Origin: Leptasterias polaris
Lineage: Eukaryota > Echinodermata > Asteroidea > Forcipulatida > Asteriidae
NCBI GenBank assembly: GCA_037783415.1
Contig: JAZGTN010000025.1
Coordinates: forward strand, 6,245,501 to 6,309,500
DNA: 64,000 nucleotides
Reading direction: 5' to 3'
Shown here: positions 22,004-49,769 of the stretch, piece by piece
How positions within the stretch are numbered: position 1 is the first letter of the stretch
How the letters are laid out: every line of letters starts with the position of its first letter
Notes under the pieces: model-generated
What the model was told of the DNA's origin: nothing
Database searches by the model: none
What the model saw: the letters and a program-made list of their open reading frames with translations, nothing else
Translations under genes and position numbers: made by a program

Positions 22004-23160
22004 TAGTACTTCCTCCATGTTTCCACAGAACTCGGTTCATGCAACATGCTGGTGCACTTTGAACCAATTTTGGCAACCTTGCCCCCAGTGTTGTTATGAA
22101 ATAGTACGCGCAGGTATCGAGAGATCGATCCAGATTTAAAATTGGACACAAGGCGGTATCTGGGACCAACGACTGTTTTATGATATTGGTGCTGTAAGTT
22201 TCGACTGTTGAGCGCAAAGAAGAAAACTATGCAAATTTGAAATTTTCCCGCGCAAGTTTTAACTTTCCCAGCACATGGAGTGCGCTCAACACCACTGCTC
22301 ACTAGCTGCTACAGGTTATCAATACACAACTTTTATATAATAACTTAAATTTGTAACATTTAGAAAAAGACACTGGACCCGCCAGATGTCATTCAAAATC
22401 CAAAGCAGTTCCATAAGTTATTAATAAGGCTTTTTTAACAAAATTCTGATTTGGTCGATTTTTGTAAGACACAAACACTTATGTTGGCCTAATGGTGCAT
22501 TTATATCTCTGAAAAACCACCCTTGTTCAATAGAATAGTGTTTTCAGATGCCGATTCAAATTTTGGGGTGATAAAAATACCTCTTTCACTAAAACTGAAT
22601 AACTTCACAAAGGCAAGCACAAAAGGGCGCCGTTTCTAACAACGTTTTATAATATCAGCAGCTTTCCAGTACTCTTTACGAAGTAAGTTTCATGGTCATT
22701 AATTTTGGAGGTTAGCAAAGGTGTACCCTCCCTTTATGTGAAACAATTTGGTGTTGTACGACAGGAAAGCAGAATATTGGAGGATTGAGGGTTACCCAAG
22801 GCCTAGACTTGGTTCCAAGTCTGTGCTCGTGGTTTTATTCTACCTGATAGCCAATACATTGCCTAAAATAGCGCTCTCTTGTGGATTAATCTCCGTCTTT
22901 AACCTAAGCGATTGGGCGCGTGATAGCTAATCTGCGTGGCGGATGCAGAGAAATAACCGCGATCTCAGACTTGAAATCGAGTCTACCCAAGGCCATGTGC
23001 CTAAGCTTTTTGTAAAGTAGCCCACCTGGCTAGTATACTGTGCATTTTCCTTGCCCAAAGAAATTTTTAGTAGACCATATTTAAAATATTGTGTTGTAAC
23101 AAATGGTGAAATAATGTTACATTCGCACACACTCAAAAAATAAGTTAACACATTCCAAAA
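22004..23160. other. RPP25-like 5' flank and decayed MITEs
   Basis: Exon 1 (5'UTR) of the RPP25-like gene lies upstream of 21990, with an unknown transcription start, perhaps near 22200-22300. A degraded TTAAAGG-family MITE is recognisable at about 22500-22738 (TACCTCTTTCACTAAAACTG, GGGCGCCGTTTCTAACAACG). No further gene is seen. Confidence 0.4.
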
Positions 23161-23164
23161 TGTT

Positions 23165-23320
23165 TTATTCACATCTGAGGAGAAAAATTACCTCTTTCTC
23201 TAAAATTGCAATACTTTAAAGGGGGGTCGTTTCTAACAATGTTTCATGATATCAACTGCTCTCCAGTGCTCTTTACCAAGTAAGTTTTTATGGTCATTAA
23301 CTTGTGGAGTAATTACCAAA
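23165..23320. mobile_element. Half of a TTAAAGG-family foldback MITE
   Basis: Contains ATTACCTCTTTCTCTAAAAT, GGGGTCGTTTCTAACAATG, TCCAGTGCTCTTTACCAAGT and GAGTAATTACCAAAAGT, matching the right half of the 11035 copy. The left half is not adjacent. Confidence 0.65.
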
Positions 23321-24069
23321 AGTAGATTTGTACATAAACCTGTTCCAATGACAATCAATTGTTATTTGAGCCAAATTCCTGAAAAGCAGGCATGGAATTA
23401 CATGGCCACAGTTGCCCCTGGTCTTGGCCTTGGGGGCCCCCAAGTTTCCCATATACTTTATCAATAAAATGTTCCAATGAAAGTGCTTGTTACAAATAGA
23501 AATTGGCCTCGCCCTCTCAAAGTTGAAATTCCAGGATTCTGAGGATTTGGAAATGCTCAGAGTAATCAATGATCATAGTACAACTTCAGCGGCAATTACA
23601 GCAGACAGCTAGCCTAGTGATCAAAATTCATGGCTGCAGTAATTCCAAAGCACTTCAGGGGGAAGTATAGGACTGGCTTCTCTTGACACAACAATGTCTG
23701 GCCAGCTGTATGTATCTGATTGCCATTGGTCTTGCAGATATTCAGAAAAGCACCAGCAATGACAAGAACTATCGTCAACTCAATCCATTTCTCTTGAAGA
23801 ATCATCTTTTGATTTTCTATGACCTTATATTATCGTATGCTTTGACCGTACTGCATTGACAGAGAGATTCATTCAATGTTTCCAACCAGGAAAATCTTAG
23901 AAGCAGGGAGGCAGACAGCTGAAAACATGTCTGGCCAGCGGTGCACCATCCTTCCATTTGTCCCGATCGGTCTTGCAGCATATCTCCAGCAACTTATGAG
24001 ATCTCTTGCCAACTCCGTGGATCCGTTTCTCTCAAAGAATCTTCATCTGACCATCTCGACCCTTTGATA

Positions 24070-27362
<3,293 letters not shown>

Positions 27363-28412
27363 CTAGCGCTTGTCATTCACTTTAGCTCAGAATTCACTGT
27401 AAATATTCAAGGGCCATTCCATTCCTAGACAATTCAAAACAACATTATTTTATCGATAGATGTTCACCTCCATGACCAAATGTAGGCTTATTCTATTTCT
27501 AAATAGACCTCTTGCATTGGCCACCATTGCCGAGGTCAAATAATGGAAACATGCATGCGCATCTTTCAGACAATCATGTCTACATTATTGACCTCACCAC
27601 CTCATCAGTGAGGGAGAGGGCAGTGTTTGACCTTTTATGACATCACATGGTCTATTATAACCAACAAATTGTAGAAAAAAGGTATTCAACATGCATTGCA
27701 GCATCTCTAAAGATTAAAAATGATATGACGAGTCATCTTTTCAAGTTTTTTTTAAAGATCATTCTAATTTTTGATGCTGCAAACTGAACTTTGCTGATAT
27801 GAATATGGTCTAACTCTAATCTATTAAGTATTATATCGGCTTAATTTCAAGTAGGTTTGACTAACAAATGTGTATTTTCTCAAAGTTAATTTAAAGTTAA
27901 TTAAAAGTAGAGGCCTCTTTTTTAGTCTTTAGTCATTATTTATTGAGCAGTTGAGTAAATAAATTAATTTAATTTTATTAAGAACAACTCAAGAAACATG
28001 AGAAACAAATTTAAAATCACAACATTTAAATGTCAACTAGTTTCATCCAAAATTTTCAGAAATCGTACAAAGAGTGCAACAATACAATGGTGAGGCTTCT
28101 TCTATGACAACATAACTCCACAAAACAAAGGAAACAAAAGACACTTGCAAAACTTTATAAAACATTCGAGTCACTCAGTTCGATATCTCGATTTCGCAGT
28201 GGCACTTACCTACACCCGACATGCCCAAACCTTGTCTAGTCAGTGTCTTAACACATACATCGTACAGATAACACTGAAAGTAAGTGGTTTCCATACTACA
28301 GAATACTGAACTACATGCGTTCTATGATTTTTTATGAGCTTTGCCAAAGCGCAAGCATATTGTATGGAATGTGTTTTGGGCTAACAAGCAGCTTTTGCCT
28401 GCTGCTAAAAAA
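27363..28412. promoter_or_regulatory. Shared head-to-head promoter region of METTL5 and KAT2
   Basis: The start codons of METTL5 (27362, minus) and KAT2 (28413, plus) are 1050 bp apart with no gene between, so both promoters and 5'UTRs must lie here. A MITE-like element with ends AATAGACCT and AGGTCTATT-like inverse occupies 27502-27656. No TATA box or initiator can be assigned with confidence. Confidence 0.7.
27502..27656. mobile_element. MITE with ATAGACCTCTTGC-like ends
   Basis: Left end AAATAGACCTCTTGCATTGG; right end TTTTATGACATCACATGG followed by TCTATT. The ends are imperfect inverted repeats of about 12 bp and resemble the MITE at 13650-13827. It lies within the METTL5/KAT2 promoter interval. 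Confidence 0.6.
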
Positions 28413-40131
<11,719 letters not shown>

Positions 40132-40195
40132 CCGGTGATTTTTCAGGATTTTTTCCCAATGCCAAGAATGTGAACCATTTCAGCCCTCACAGGTA

Positions 40196-40325
40196 CCCAA
40201 TTTACCTCTTCTTGGTTAAGGACATAAGTGTCATGACCTGGGATTCGAACCAATACCCTGATGACTTGGCTACCAGAACTTAGTCTGATGCTCTAAACCA
40301 CTCAGCCACAACAGGCTAGAGGTTT
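40196..40325 (-). repeat. tRNA-headed SINE, 5' part
   Basis: The minus strand reads CCTGTTGTGGCTGAGTGGTT and then AGAGCATCAGACTAAG, a B-box-like GGTTCGAATCCCAGGTCATG and ACACTTATGTCC. It lies in the KAT2 3' flank. Confidence 0.75.
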
Positions 40326-40456
40326 TATAGGTAGCTACATGGGTGTGGAACACCCCCTACTTCCCCCAACTGGCTTGTCTTTAACACCTTCCAAAGAAGA
40401 ACAAACAAGAACTTCTACAGAAATACATTTTTGAATTTTGTTAAAGTTCCATCAAG

Positions 40457-40462
40457 AATAAA
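40457..40462 (+). terminator. Candidate KAT2 polyadenylation signal
   Basis: AATAAA 326 bases after the KAT2 stop. A second one is at 41171-41176. Which is used cannot be told from sequence. Confidence 0.3.
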
Positions 40463-40722
40463 ATCACTCATAATTCTGTTGTAATGTTTTTAATCACATC
40501 GGCCATACATTATACCAATTGCTCATGAGAAAACAGTTAAATTTAGCTAAGTACTGTACATCAAGTATATCATTACTATTTGTTGTTTACACCAATGTTT
40601 CCCAAAGTCCTGAGGAAGGAAAAACAACCTTAAGGCGTACAACTCGGGCGGAATTTAAACCTTTGCTTAAAGTATATTCAGTTTGCGCTACTTTGTTGTG
40701 TAGATTAGGTCTATGAGAGCTT

Positions 40723-40841
40723 GTCTTGCTACTTATTCTACTGCCGCGGAGTAGATTTCGGATAAGCAGGACAGTTCTATTTCTACTTGGTCTCCCGAAT
40801 TCCAAAATCTTATTCCGCGGCAGTAGAATAAATAGCAAGAC
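40723..40841. mobile_element. MITE with 28-bp terminal inverted repeats
   Basis: Left GTCTTGCTACTTATTCTACT and then GCCGCGGA; right TCCGCGGCAGTAGAATAAAT and then AGCAAGAC. One mismatch between arms. Non-coding, 119 bp. Confidence 0.85.
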
Positions 40842-42215
40842 GACTTAAGAAGATATATACACATGATGTTACCGCAACCTGAATACACATTGATACCTCA
40901 CCATGCAATGCCTCATACAGTGCTTATCCTACTTCAGTGATATGGTGTAGGGTAAAGCCCAAGTAATATTCCCCATCCCTGATGCAATTATAACATTACA
41001 TTATTAAATACATGCAAGAACTTTGCCTGTATCTGTACAAAAACTAAATTATGAATGACTAAAGTCATTGTGCTCAACTTGTTATTAATGTTTTCTTTGC
41101 TACCTATTTGTACAAATGTTTATCTGAGGTATGTACGCTTTATGTACAATATCATGTCATTCAAAACTCAAATAAACTTGCTTGCAATTTTTTTTTATAA
41201 GAGAACATGTGTGTTTTGGATCAATTTGTTGGGTTCCAGATATCTGAGTTGAAATTACGGAAGTAAGCCGTGTCCAAATCAAGCTCATTCGGCTCAGCTA
41301 CTGGCTAAAAGCAACACAGCAGGAAGATTAGAGCATACTGATCGAAACGTTGAGTTGTCGACCACCACTACTCCAAGATTTACTCATGGTCCTCACCAGA
41401 TTGTACTCTCACCATGCAAAGTTTCAAATCCTACTGATGTACAATTTATATGAACATGGAAAACCAGTGGTATGTCTTTTATTATTTCTCTCCACAAATT
41501 CAATTAATTACACATAAAAATGGACAAGTACATGTATTAGGAAACAATCGCGAAAAAATGAAGAAAATAAAAACCCCACTATACAAAATGTTAATGTAGA
41601 TGTGGAGAGAAAGCTAGACTGAGGAGGAAAAAAAAGTTCTTAGAACCAGAATTTCAGTCTGCCAATAAAATTGATTGTCTTTAGGAAAGTAATATTTACC
41701 AAGTGTGAGTCAACTACCAACAAGCATTCACAAAGGTTACCCATTCAATTCATTCAAAACCCCTTAGAGATTGTTCATTTCTGTATAATCATCACCATAC
41801 ACCCAAAACTTGATCTTTTAAAAAAAGTGTTTCTTGAAAAAAATTCAAAAACAATTGTGTAAAACAGAAATTTTGTTTTGTTTTAGATACTATGTCAACA
41901 GGAAGGTCATGACCTTTACTTTGACCTGTTTAGTTGAGTGGTTGTAGGTCAGATCTTACAGCAGTTTGTGACCTCTGAGCATTTTGGTACAAGCCGTTTT
42001 TTGGCTGCTATGGTCTCAAAGGGTCAATGGGAAGGTACAAATAACTGTAAACTACACGCAGCAAAGCAACATTTTCAACTACAAAGGTGTTTTTGTAAAA
42101 ACGTAGATAGGGGTTTTTCAATGACGCCCTTTCTAGGCTGAAATCGCTAATGAACAGAAACCTTCCTATGACCCAAATGTTAATCGACAAATTTACAATC
42201 GATCACCTTGCCCTT

Positions 42216-45200
42216 CTATCGCCTGTCTCTATACTCCTTCTCGTGTTGCCTTCCTCTATCCCTGTCTTTCTGATCATCTCGACTGCCTCTCTCTGTTTTG
42301 ATCCTTGGTTCATCCCTGTCTCTGTTATCATTGCATCTATGTGAAGAGCTCTGGCTACTGTAGACTTCATCACGTCTACCCCCATGAGAATACGCCTGAC
42401 GATCCTGATCTTGATAGAACCTTCTTCTGTCATCATCAACAGAGTCTCCTCTGTCCCTGCTGGGTTTCTCACTCCCAGACTCGCTGTCGGAACTACTTTC
42501 TGATGAGCTGTTACCGTGTCTTTTACTTGATCTCTTGTGACCACGCTCTCTGATGGATTTGTCTCTTGAAGTATCATCTCGAGAGCTTTGCGGCTCCGTC
42601 TTGATTCTGATTTGACTATGGCGTGTCCCCGCATGGTCATCGTCCCTTCTCTGCTGATGACTTCCTCTCCTGTAGCAATTATCTCCATCCCGGCGGAGAC
42701 TCCTCGGTTCTTGTTTGATGGCCTGCCTGTGGTCACTGTGTTTCTTGTGACTGGGATGGCTCCTCTGGTCCTCCTCCTTCTTCACTGATTTGTTCCAATC
42801 ACCTTGTCGACTCTTCTCGCTTCCTCTTCTGCTCTCGTACCTCTCAGGGGTGCTGCTACGTCGTCTTGGTCTTGACTGCTTTTGATGTCTTCCATCTGAG
42901 CTCTCATCACTTAAAGAGTCCTCACTGCCGGAATCTGCCCTCTTGTGCTTCTTTGACTTCTTGTTTTTCTTTCTAGGCTCTTCGTCTGATGAACTGTTGC
43001 TACGCCGTCTTTGTTTCTTGCTTTTCTTCTTTTTTTGTACAGATCCAGAGTGTCTATTCTCTAAGCGGTTCAGTTTTCTTTAGAAAAAGTAGGAGAAAAC
43101 AATGGGTTAGATAGATTATTCACTAGGTTACAACATTTCAAAGTGATCCAATTAGTTGTTGCAAGCTTACTGTTAAAGAAGTTTAGGTAAAGTAGGGAAT
43201 GCCAGATTCAGAACTAGAACATGAACTGTTATCACCAGGAACACATGTACATGTACCAATGGCACCACTGACTGTCAATGACAAATAGGTGTAATGATCT
43301 CCAAACGAACAGAAAATATTCTCTTTCTGAACATCTTTGGATCAATGCTTGTGGACGTGGCGACTTACTTGAGGAGTTTCTTCTTCTGTTTCTTGGTGAG
43401 GGAGTTCAAGAAGGCCTCCTCTGGGGGTGGTCCATCATCAGAATCCTCCTCTGCAACCAGGTGCTGGTGAAAATATAAAGTAAGTATAATCGCGTAAAAG
43501 TAAGTTTGAAACAACCACTGTCGGCTTTTAGACCAAAAACACAATACAGTCACAGGGCCTGATACTTTACGGAGGCAATGGAGGCAATCACCCCTGGTCA
43601 TTGCCTTGGTGCCCCTGATCATTGCCTCGGCACCCCTGGTTATTGCGTCGGTGCCCCTGAAATGTTCCACTATAAATACAAATTGTTACCTTGTTGTATG
43701 TTTCATCTTGGATACTCCGTCCGAGGACATTCTGTTTGAAAGCGTAGCCGTCACGTCTCATCTCTGCCACAAGTTGGTCCTGATGGACAGTCTCACTTGT
43801 TGTTCCTTCATCCTCGGATGTGTCATACCTTGGACACTGGATGAACATGGAGTGAGAGATGGTTATGCTGCTGAATTGTAGATTCGACCCCCATTGACCC
43901 CTTAACCACTTCAGGTTGGATGACATGTTTTTGACATTTGTTAACGCCCAGAACTTCTTTTTCTTTTCCTGATACCGGACAGCTAATGTTTTTATCCAAC
44001 CCTTTTTTTCCAGTATCTCAATCTCATGCACTGGCATCTACTGTGATTTGCTTTGTTTCACTCGTACTAAGAGGGACAACAGGTTCTGGAAAAGATGCCT
44101 TGTAAAACCCCTTTCTGGTGGTTATTATGTAACCCCGATTACAGAACTTTTTTCTGTTGTATAAATGTGACAAACAAGAATTGACAGGCTGCCACCATCA
44201 TTTGTCATTATATTCGGCTCAATGGGAGGTAAGGCTGAGCATTCCAAGATTCCAGCGTCCCATGGCAGATTTTCAGCCATGGCTCACAGCTGAGGTTCTG
44301 CGAATCACGATGAGTGCCAACTCAGTTTTCTCACACAAAAACATCAAATCCTGGAGTTATTTATGAGAACTTTTGTTGTTTTTCCTTTGTCAAGTCAAAT
44401 TTTCATTGTGGTAACAACATTTTGAAAGAAAAACGATTACACAAGAAGCTTCAAAAGTTATGAAATATAATACCGCGGTTGGGCACAGACAATTTTCAGA
44501 ATAGCAAAGTGAAGTGTTCAATCAGCCCAGTTTTCTAGCCAGTGCACAGACTACAACAATGTTTGCTTCACTCATCAGTTTGAAGTGTTTCCACCTTGCT
44601 CAGTTAAAGCATAGAGATGGTTTAAGTTACATTAGCGAGGTGAGCTACTTCTTAAAAGGCTCAAGCGCAGAGCCTGTAGACCCATCATAGGTTTAATATA
44701 CATACAGTTACAATGTACCTCTTTGTCCGTGTTGATGTGCCCCATCTCGTGACACTTCACACAACGAACGTTCCTCACAGTGGCCCCGTTGTCTTGGCTT
44801 GGTCCCAGGAGCATCGGCGTAGACTCAGCTTCCATGGGTGTATCTCTCTTCCATTCCAGCTTTCCCTGGGTGTCGCTTTGCTCCGTTTTGTAGTTCTTTG
44901 GTGCCTCGTAGATGAAGGTCAAGCCATTCTTGACTCTCTCATCTCCCATCAACTGCCTTTTATCAAATATAACAACAAACGGAAACATTAAGGACCCCAA
45001 TGGAAATAAGTCTAAGTTATTGGCTTTTTGGGCTATCCTTGGATAATTTTGTGCAGTTTTTCTTTCTTGTGTTTTATTTTGGTATATTTTATTTCATTGT
45101 TTTACCTCCTGATGTTGTGTATGTATTTTTGCCTTGTTCTTGCTGTATTTTATCCGAATAATTTCAACCAATCAATCAAAGGTCAGACGTCCAAACCCTA

Positions 45201-47956
45201 TCCCCCTTAGAGTGTCTTCTGCTTGAGACGCCCCTGAATCATCATACATCCTCCAGACATCTTAAGACTCCGTTTACACTAGATCCAGAAACATGAACCA
45301 GACCAGGATCTGATCTGACAATGTGGATTTAACACCTGGTGACGTGTAGACGCTAAAAAGCAGGATCAGACCCAGTTAAAGATCATGCGATTAATCCACC
45401 TTTTGAGTAGGATTGAACCCCGAATGTTGGAGCTGATCCGGCAAAGTGGATTTTGGAAACAAGTGAAAACACGAAGGTGGATCGGACATCGTAATTCAAT
45501 GTTGTCATTTCCAGTTTTGCTAAGAATAGCCTGCTTTTTACTTGTGTTCTTGTGTGACAGCTGTGTGTTTATTGCGTGGATTTTCTTGAAATTCCAGTCT
45601 GCAGCTGATTTCACAAAACTTTACACAACTGTGAGTTTAAGTCCACTTGCGGAAGATTTCTTGTGTTGTGGTGCACAAATTACGCAATATAATGTTATGA
45701 TGTAAGTGGTCTCACGCAGTTGCAAAAAGTTTTGTGAAATCTGCAGCTGGTGATATATTTTTTGCCTACAGTACATGTACCTGTTGTTGTAGTGGTCTTG
45801 GTCACGTTCATATTCAGATCGAAGCTCATCCTGTTTTTTTGTCTCATCAGCAACTCGCTGCTCAGCCAGCCAAACCTGTACATTGATGATAATGTAACAA
45901 CATTACAACACATAGCCCTGGTAGGACGTCAGTCGGTGCCACTGCACTAACGTCCTGGGTATAAAGATCCTTTACAATACGAACACAATTTTAGGTACAA
46001 ATTTTTCATATTTTTACCTAATTTGAGAAGCTGAAACTCCATTCATATATTCTTGGTGTCCATAACTACACTTTTGATGAGTTCACAACTAACAAATACA
46101 TCCACGGATGACATTATTTCCGAAAATAAGTCAGAGTTGTGCACTAGCGATGTAACCATCGTGTACCAATTGACTGTTAAGGCTCATGTGCGCATGCGCG
46201 ATATGCACAGCATCTACAAAGGACGCGCATGCGCGTAAGCATTCTCAAGCGGTTCACAAGCTGTCAGTTTAGGCTGTCGCAACAAATGCGTCAATTTCCA
46301 TTTTATTTTCACAATAATGTCATCCAAGGATAAAATTTACAATTCTGAATAGAGCAGGTGTAAAGTTCAGGACACAAGGAATATGTGAGTCAAGTTTCAG
46401 CTTCCTCAAATAGGTAAAAATATGAAAAAATTTTATCATAATTTTTTTTCGCAATGACAGAGCACCTTTATACCCTGGACTCCGTCGCGTTGTATGCAAC
46501 GGAGGAGTCCAACTTGGGCTATACAACACACTGTTACTGCACTGTACTGTAGTGTAAGTTAGAGGGCATGCAATGGTAAGATTTGAAATTAATTTGCCTT
46601 CCTCCATGGTCATGGTAGCCCCACTTCACTTGTGTGGCCAAGACAGCTTGGCCACACAAGTGGGGCTACCTCCATGGGGGAGTATGGAGGGTTACAATCA
46701 TCTTAACTACACACTGTACGACGATGCAAGAATCAGAATGTCATTCATCATATATCCTCCCCTGTCCGGTTTTCGATGTACTATGCCTTTTTCTTTGAAT
46801 TGAAAAAAAATAAAATTATTCCATAATCAACTGATGCCCTAATTACCTTCCTTTGTTTATAAGAAGTATGCAAACATACATATATTAAAACGTGATGGAC
46901 ATTGAAACTTTCACACCACGCACCGATCTTCGATGACTTCAATAGCGTCCCATTTGTTTTGAGTTTGACCTGTTTTCGATGTACAAGAAAGTATGGTGTC
47001 TGGGTGAAGCCATACGCGGAAGAAACATCTGCAGTGACTACAAGTGTTCTGTGAGACTTTGTGTATGACTCTTTAGCCAGCAGTTGTCTTCATTTTATTC
47101 AACATATTTCATTTAAAAAATTACCATGGTAATTTGCAAAAACTGGAAAAAAAAGAGAAAAAAATCAATAATTCTTGGCTTTCAAATCTTATTTTTATTT
47201 AGTTTTGTGTCTTTTTATGTTTCTTAACATTTATACTAAAGCATATAAATAAACAGTGATAAATCGAATCACAAAGCTGATGTTTAAATTTTAATATTAA
47301 TTTACAATACTGATAATGAGTGTTACAAAAAAATTCTTCAGACTATTAGAAAATGATATAAGGCACATGGCTTCTTTAAGCCTCTGTATTTTTCCCCCCA
47401 TTTTTCCTGCTCAGCAGAATGTTCAGTCACATGATTTGATCATCGTGAATTGTGAATTGAAAAAGTGTTTGATGAAACTTTTTCGGTGGGAATTTTTTTT
47501 TTTATGGCCCCGACAGTATGACATATTTTTGTACCTTGCAGAAATGCCTAAAATACCACAACTTTTTGCATTTACAAGTGCAACTAACCAGTGGAGCCTT
47601 ACATGTTTCTAAGTTTTGGTCAAATGAGAGGAGACTCTTTGCTTGGCAAGTCAAACCACAAAAATTGTATCTAGGGACTGTTTACATCGCGCGCAGAGAG
47701 GTAAAAGATTTGCCTCGATTTCAGGGACGCCCTGAATACAGGGCGTCCTACGATAGATTTTTCTTTGGTTTATTTTTAAATTTAAGGCAACGTTCATGAC
47801 GTTTGTTTGTGTGACGTTGTTACTTCACAAACAAATTAAGGTGAAATACCTCATAAAATTCATATCATTATGATGACCACTTACCCTCTTTATGTTGGCA
47901 AACGAAGAAGGGTGGAAGAACTTTTTACACATAAAATTTGCGAAGGACTTCCCCAT
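42216..47956 (-). CDS. CIR1: CIR1, corepressor interacting with RBPJ
   Basis: CIR1 links RBPJ/CBF1 to histone deacetylase complexes and associates with splicing factors in the nucleus. Six in-phase exons: 47885-47956, 45781-45875, 44719-44956, 43690-43836, 43369-43463 and 42216-43077, giving 502 residues (human 450). It starts [19 protein letters not shown], the signature N-terminus of the family, then VWLAEQRV and the conserved [23 protein letters not shown]-like zinc knuckle is Cys121, Cys124, His129 and Cys136 (CVKCHEMGH ... C), with the last Cys across an exon junction. [20 protein letters not shown] and [17 protein letters not shown] follow. The last exon is a 287-codon Arg/Ser/Asp/Lys-rich low-complexity tail with phospho-Ser-like acidic patches, typical of CIR1 and of RS-domain proteins. 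A second minus frame is also open over 42203-42736, an effect of the biased codons. Confidence 0.95.
45594..45750. mobile_element. MITE with CCAGTCTGCAGCTGATTTC-like ends
   Basis: Left CCAGTCTGCAGCTGATTTCA and then CAAAACTTTACACAACTG; right CAGTTGCAAAAAGTTTTGTG and then AAATCTGCAGCTGG, inverted. It ends about 30 bp from the donor of CIR1 exon 2. Confidence 0.8.
46600..46678. repeat. Compact hairpin with GGTAGCCCCACTT arms
   Basis: CCATGG-GGTAGCCCCACTTCACT and then TGTGTGGCCAAG are mirrored by CTTGGCCACACAAGTGGGGC and then TACC. A related arm pair occurs at 8414-8452 (GCCCCACGTGTGGCCAAGG / AAGTGGGGCTA). In CIR1 intron 1. Confidence 0.7.
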
Positions 47957-48862
47957 TTTTGTGCTGTGTGACTCTGTGAGCAAAAAAGGAGAGAGATTTC
48001 CTTTGCAATGAAAGTTTTACATTGACATGTTTAGCGCCCTCTACCGTTATTCAACTTTTGTTGTTACGCCCTCTACTGCTCCAAGCTAGAGAGTCTGCCG
48101 TCTCAAACGCCAGCTAGCTGCCGCGCCTAATATGCCTGGCGCCCCAGGCATGCCAGGGGACACAGTTGTCTCGCTGAGTCAAGCTTTTTCACGCTTACAC
48201 TTTTGTATATTCAATTTGTTTGCAATCAATTAAGTACTGACACAAAATAATAAGAATCACGACTAAACTTTTGTGGCAGTTTTAAAATCCTGAGAAACAA
48301 TAATAACGGAGATCGAGCCATGTCTGTATTTTGACTTGAAGAAATTACCCATGCACAAAAACAATTATACCTGATGGTATAACCATATCTACTATGGTAG
48401 AACTATGCAAAAATTTATCTCCCGCGTCAAGCACCGCAAGCATAAGTTTACAAAAACAAGGACCAACAAGTACTGAAGTTTCAACCACTCGTGTTACCAC
48501 CACTGCCGCTGCTACAACCACTGCTGGTCCTACTTCAACAGTCGGCACCACTTCTCAGCAGGCAACAAACAGTACAAACAACTGCAAGTAAGCAGTGTAG
48601 AATTATTTGCAGATTTTTGTTTTGATTTTGTTGTCAATTTGTCAAGAGAGGATTTCAAATGAAGGCAAACATTTGTTCTCCTTGAGATATTGATATTACA
48701 AATATATTTCAAATTATTGAAAGTACAGCATCATAGCTTTTAATAAATTCATATTTCATAATCGGGTTCTGTCAGTGAAGATTATGTAACAAAAGTATTA
48801 TAATTCTGTATACTTATTACTTCATGTTGTGTTTTTTCTTTTTTTTCACTTACTTTTTCTAG

Positions 48863-49240
48863 GTACGACTTCGGCACCATGTTTGGATAACCTGGATGAC
48901 GTAGTTGATGTCCACAGAATAAATATGGATGACTTTTTAGAAGTGTCCTCTGATTATTGGTGGATATCTTCGAACCCCCCACAAAACGAGAGTACTCCAT
49001 ATACTGGTTCTGCGTTAATTACCACTTTCAAAGGTTGAGAAAAAAGGCGATGTGGTCGAAGACATCAAATTTTCAGTCTCTGGGGAGTCTGATCGTGAAG
49101 ACAAAACGTTTACACCAATAGCAAAACATACAGCTACATTTATTTACCTGAAGACCTCGGACCTATTGCTATACTTGCATTCAGAATTATTCAACCGGCT
49201 CCATTTTCTGAGTACAGAGTGAAGTTCTATGGATGTGGAG
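48863..49240 (+). pseudogene. Discoidin-like exon with compensating frame changes
   Basis: The exon starts APCLDNLDDVVDVHRI and continues in one frame to TTFKG-stop (TGA 49036-49038). The next 25 or so codons make sense only in the next frame (VEKKGDVVEDIKFSVSGESD), after which the first frame resumes with NSKTYSYIYLPEDLGPIAIL and ends EYRVKFYGCGG. The exon length (378) is a multiple of three and both ends are phase 1. The terminal RVKFYGC resembles the end of F5/8C domains; the match is weak and the domain name is provisional. Confidence 0.55.
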
Positions 49241-49769
49241 GTAAAGAATGTTCTTAACCTATTTTTGTTTTGAAAGCTTACAATTATATTGTCTTGAAGA
49301 AAATGACTTTACTCCCATTGCCATTTTGTTATTTAGAAGCAGATTCTTCAATAATTGTCTTCAAGAAAAGTTCTATTTTGTCTCATAAGTAAGAACAGGA
49401 GCATTCAGGTTAACCTAGTGTTTTTTCTTGCTTTTCACCTCTGTGGACCTGGTAAAAAATCCTGCTTCCGACCAGAACGATGCGTGTTGATTGTGTTTTC
49501 CAAACCAACCTTATTGCATGGGTTTCACCAGTCGGGGGTATTCCACACATGTCTAAAGGAGATATCTATAAATAGTTTCAATCACAAAGATGGCTGTTTA
49601 TGAAGTTCATACCAGTTCCAGACCATGGGGGGAAAAAATCTGAAATGCTATTCCGGTTTAATTGAAATTTGAAGAATTCCCATATCAACAATGTTTTGTA
49701 ATTGATTGCCCCGATCAATATAACCACGCCGCATAGCTGTTAATTTGTCCACTTAATTCTACTACCAAC

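Larger units (their letters stand above)
40132..42215. other. Convergent 3' flanks of KAT2 and CIR1
   Basis: KAT2 (plus) and CIR1 (minus) converge here, so the interval must hold both 3'UTRs. It contains a SINE at 40196-40320, a foldback MITE at 40723-40841 and candidate AATAAA signals for KAT2 at 40457 and 41171. No other coding segment is supported. Confidence 0.55.

Noticed and set aside
22003..22302. 99-codon frame upstream of the RPP25-like gene
   Set aside because: It lies in the presumed 5'UTR exon and is not in frame with the Alba protein; no homology.
44157..44366. Plus-strand short frame in a CIR1 intron
   Set aside because: No motif, and the real exons on both sides are on the minus strand.
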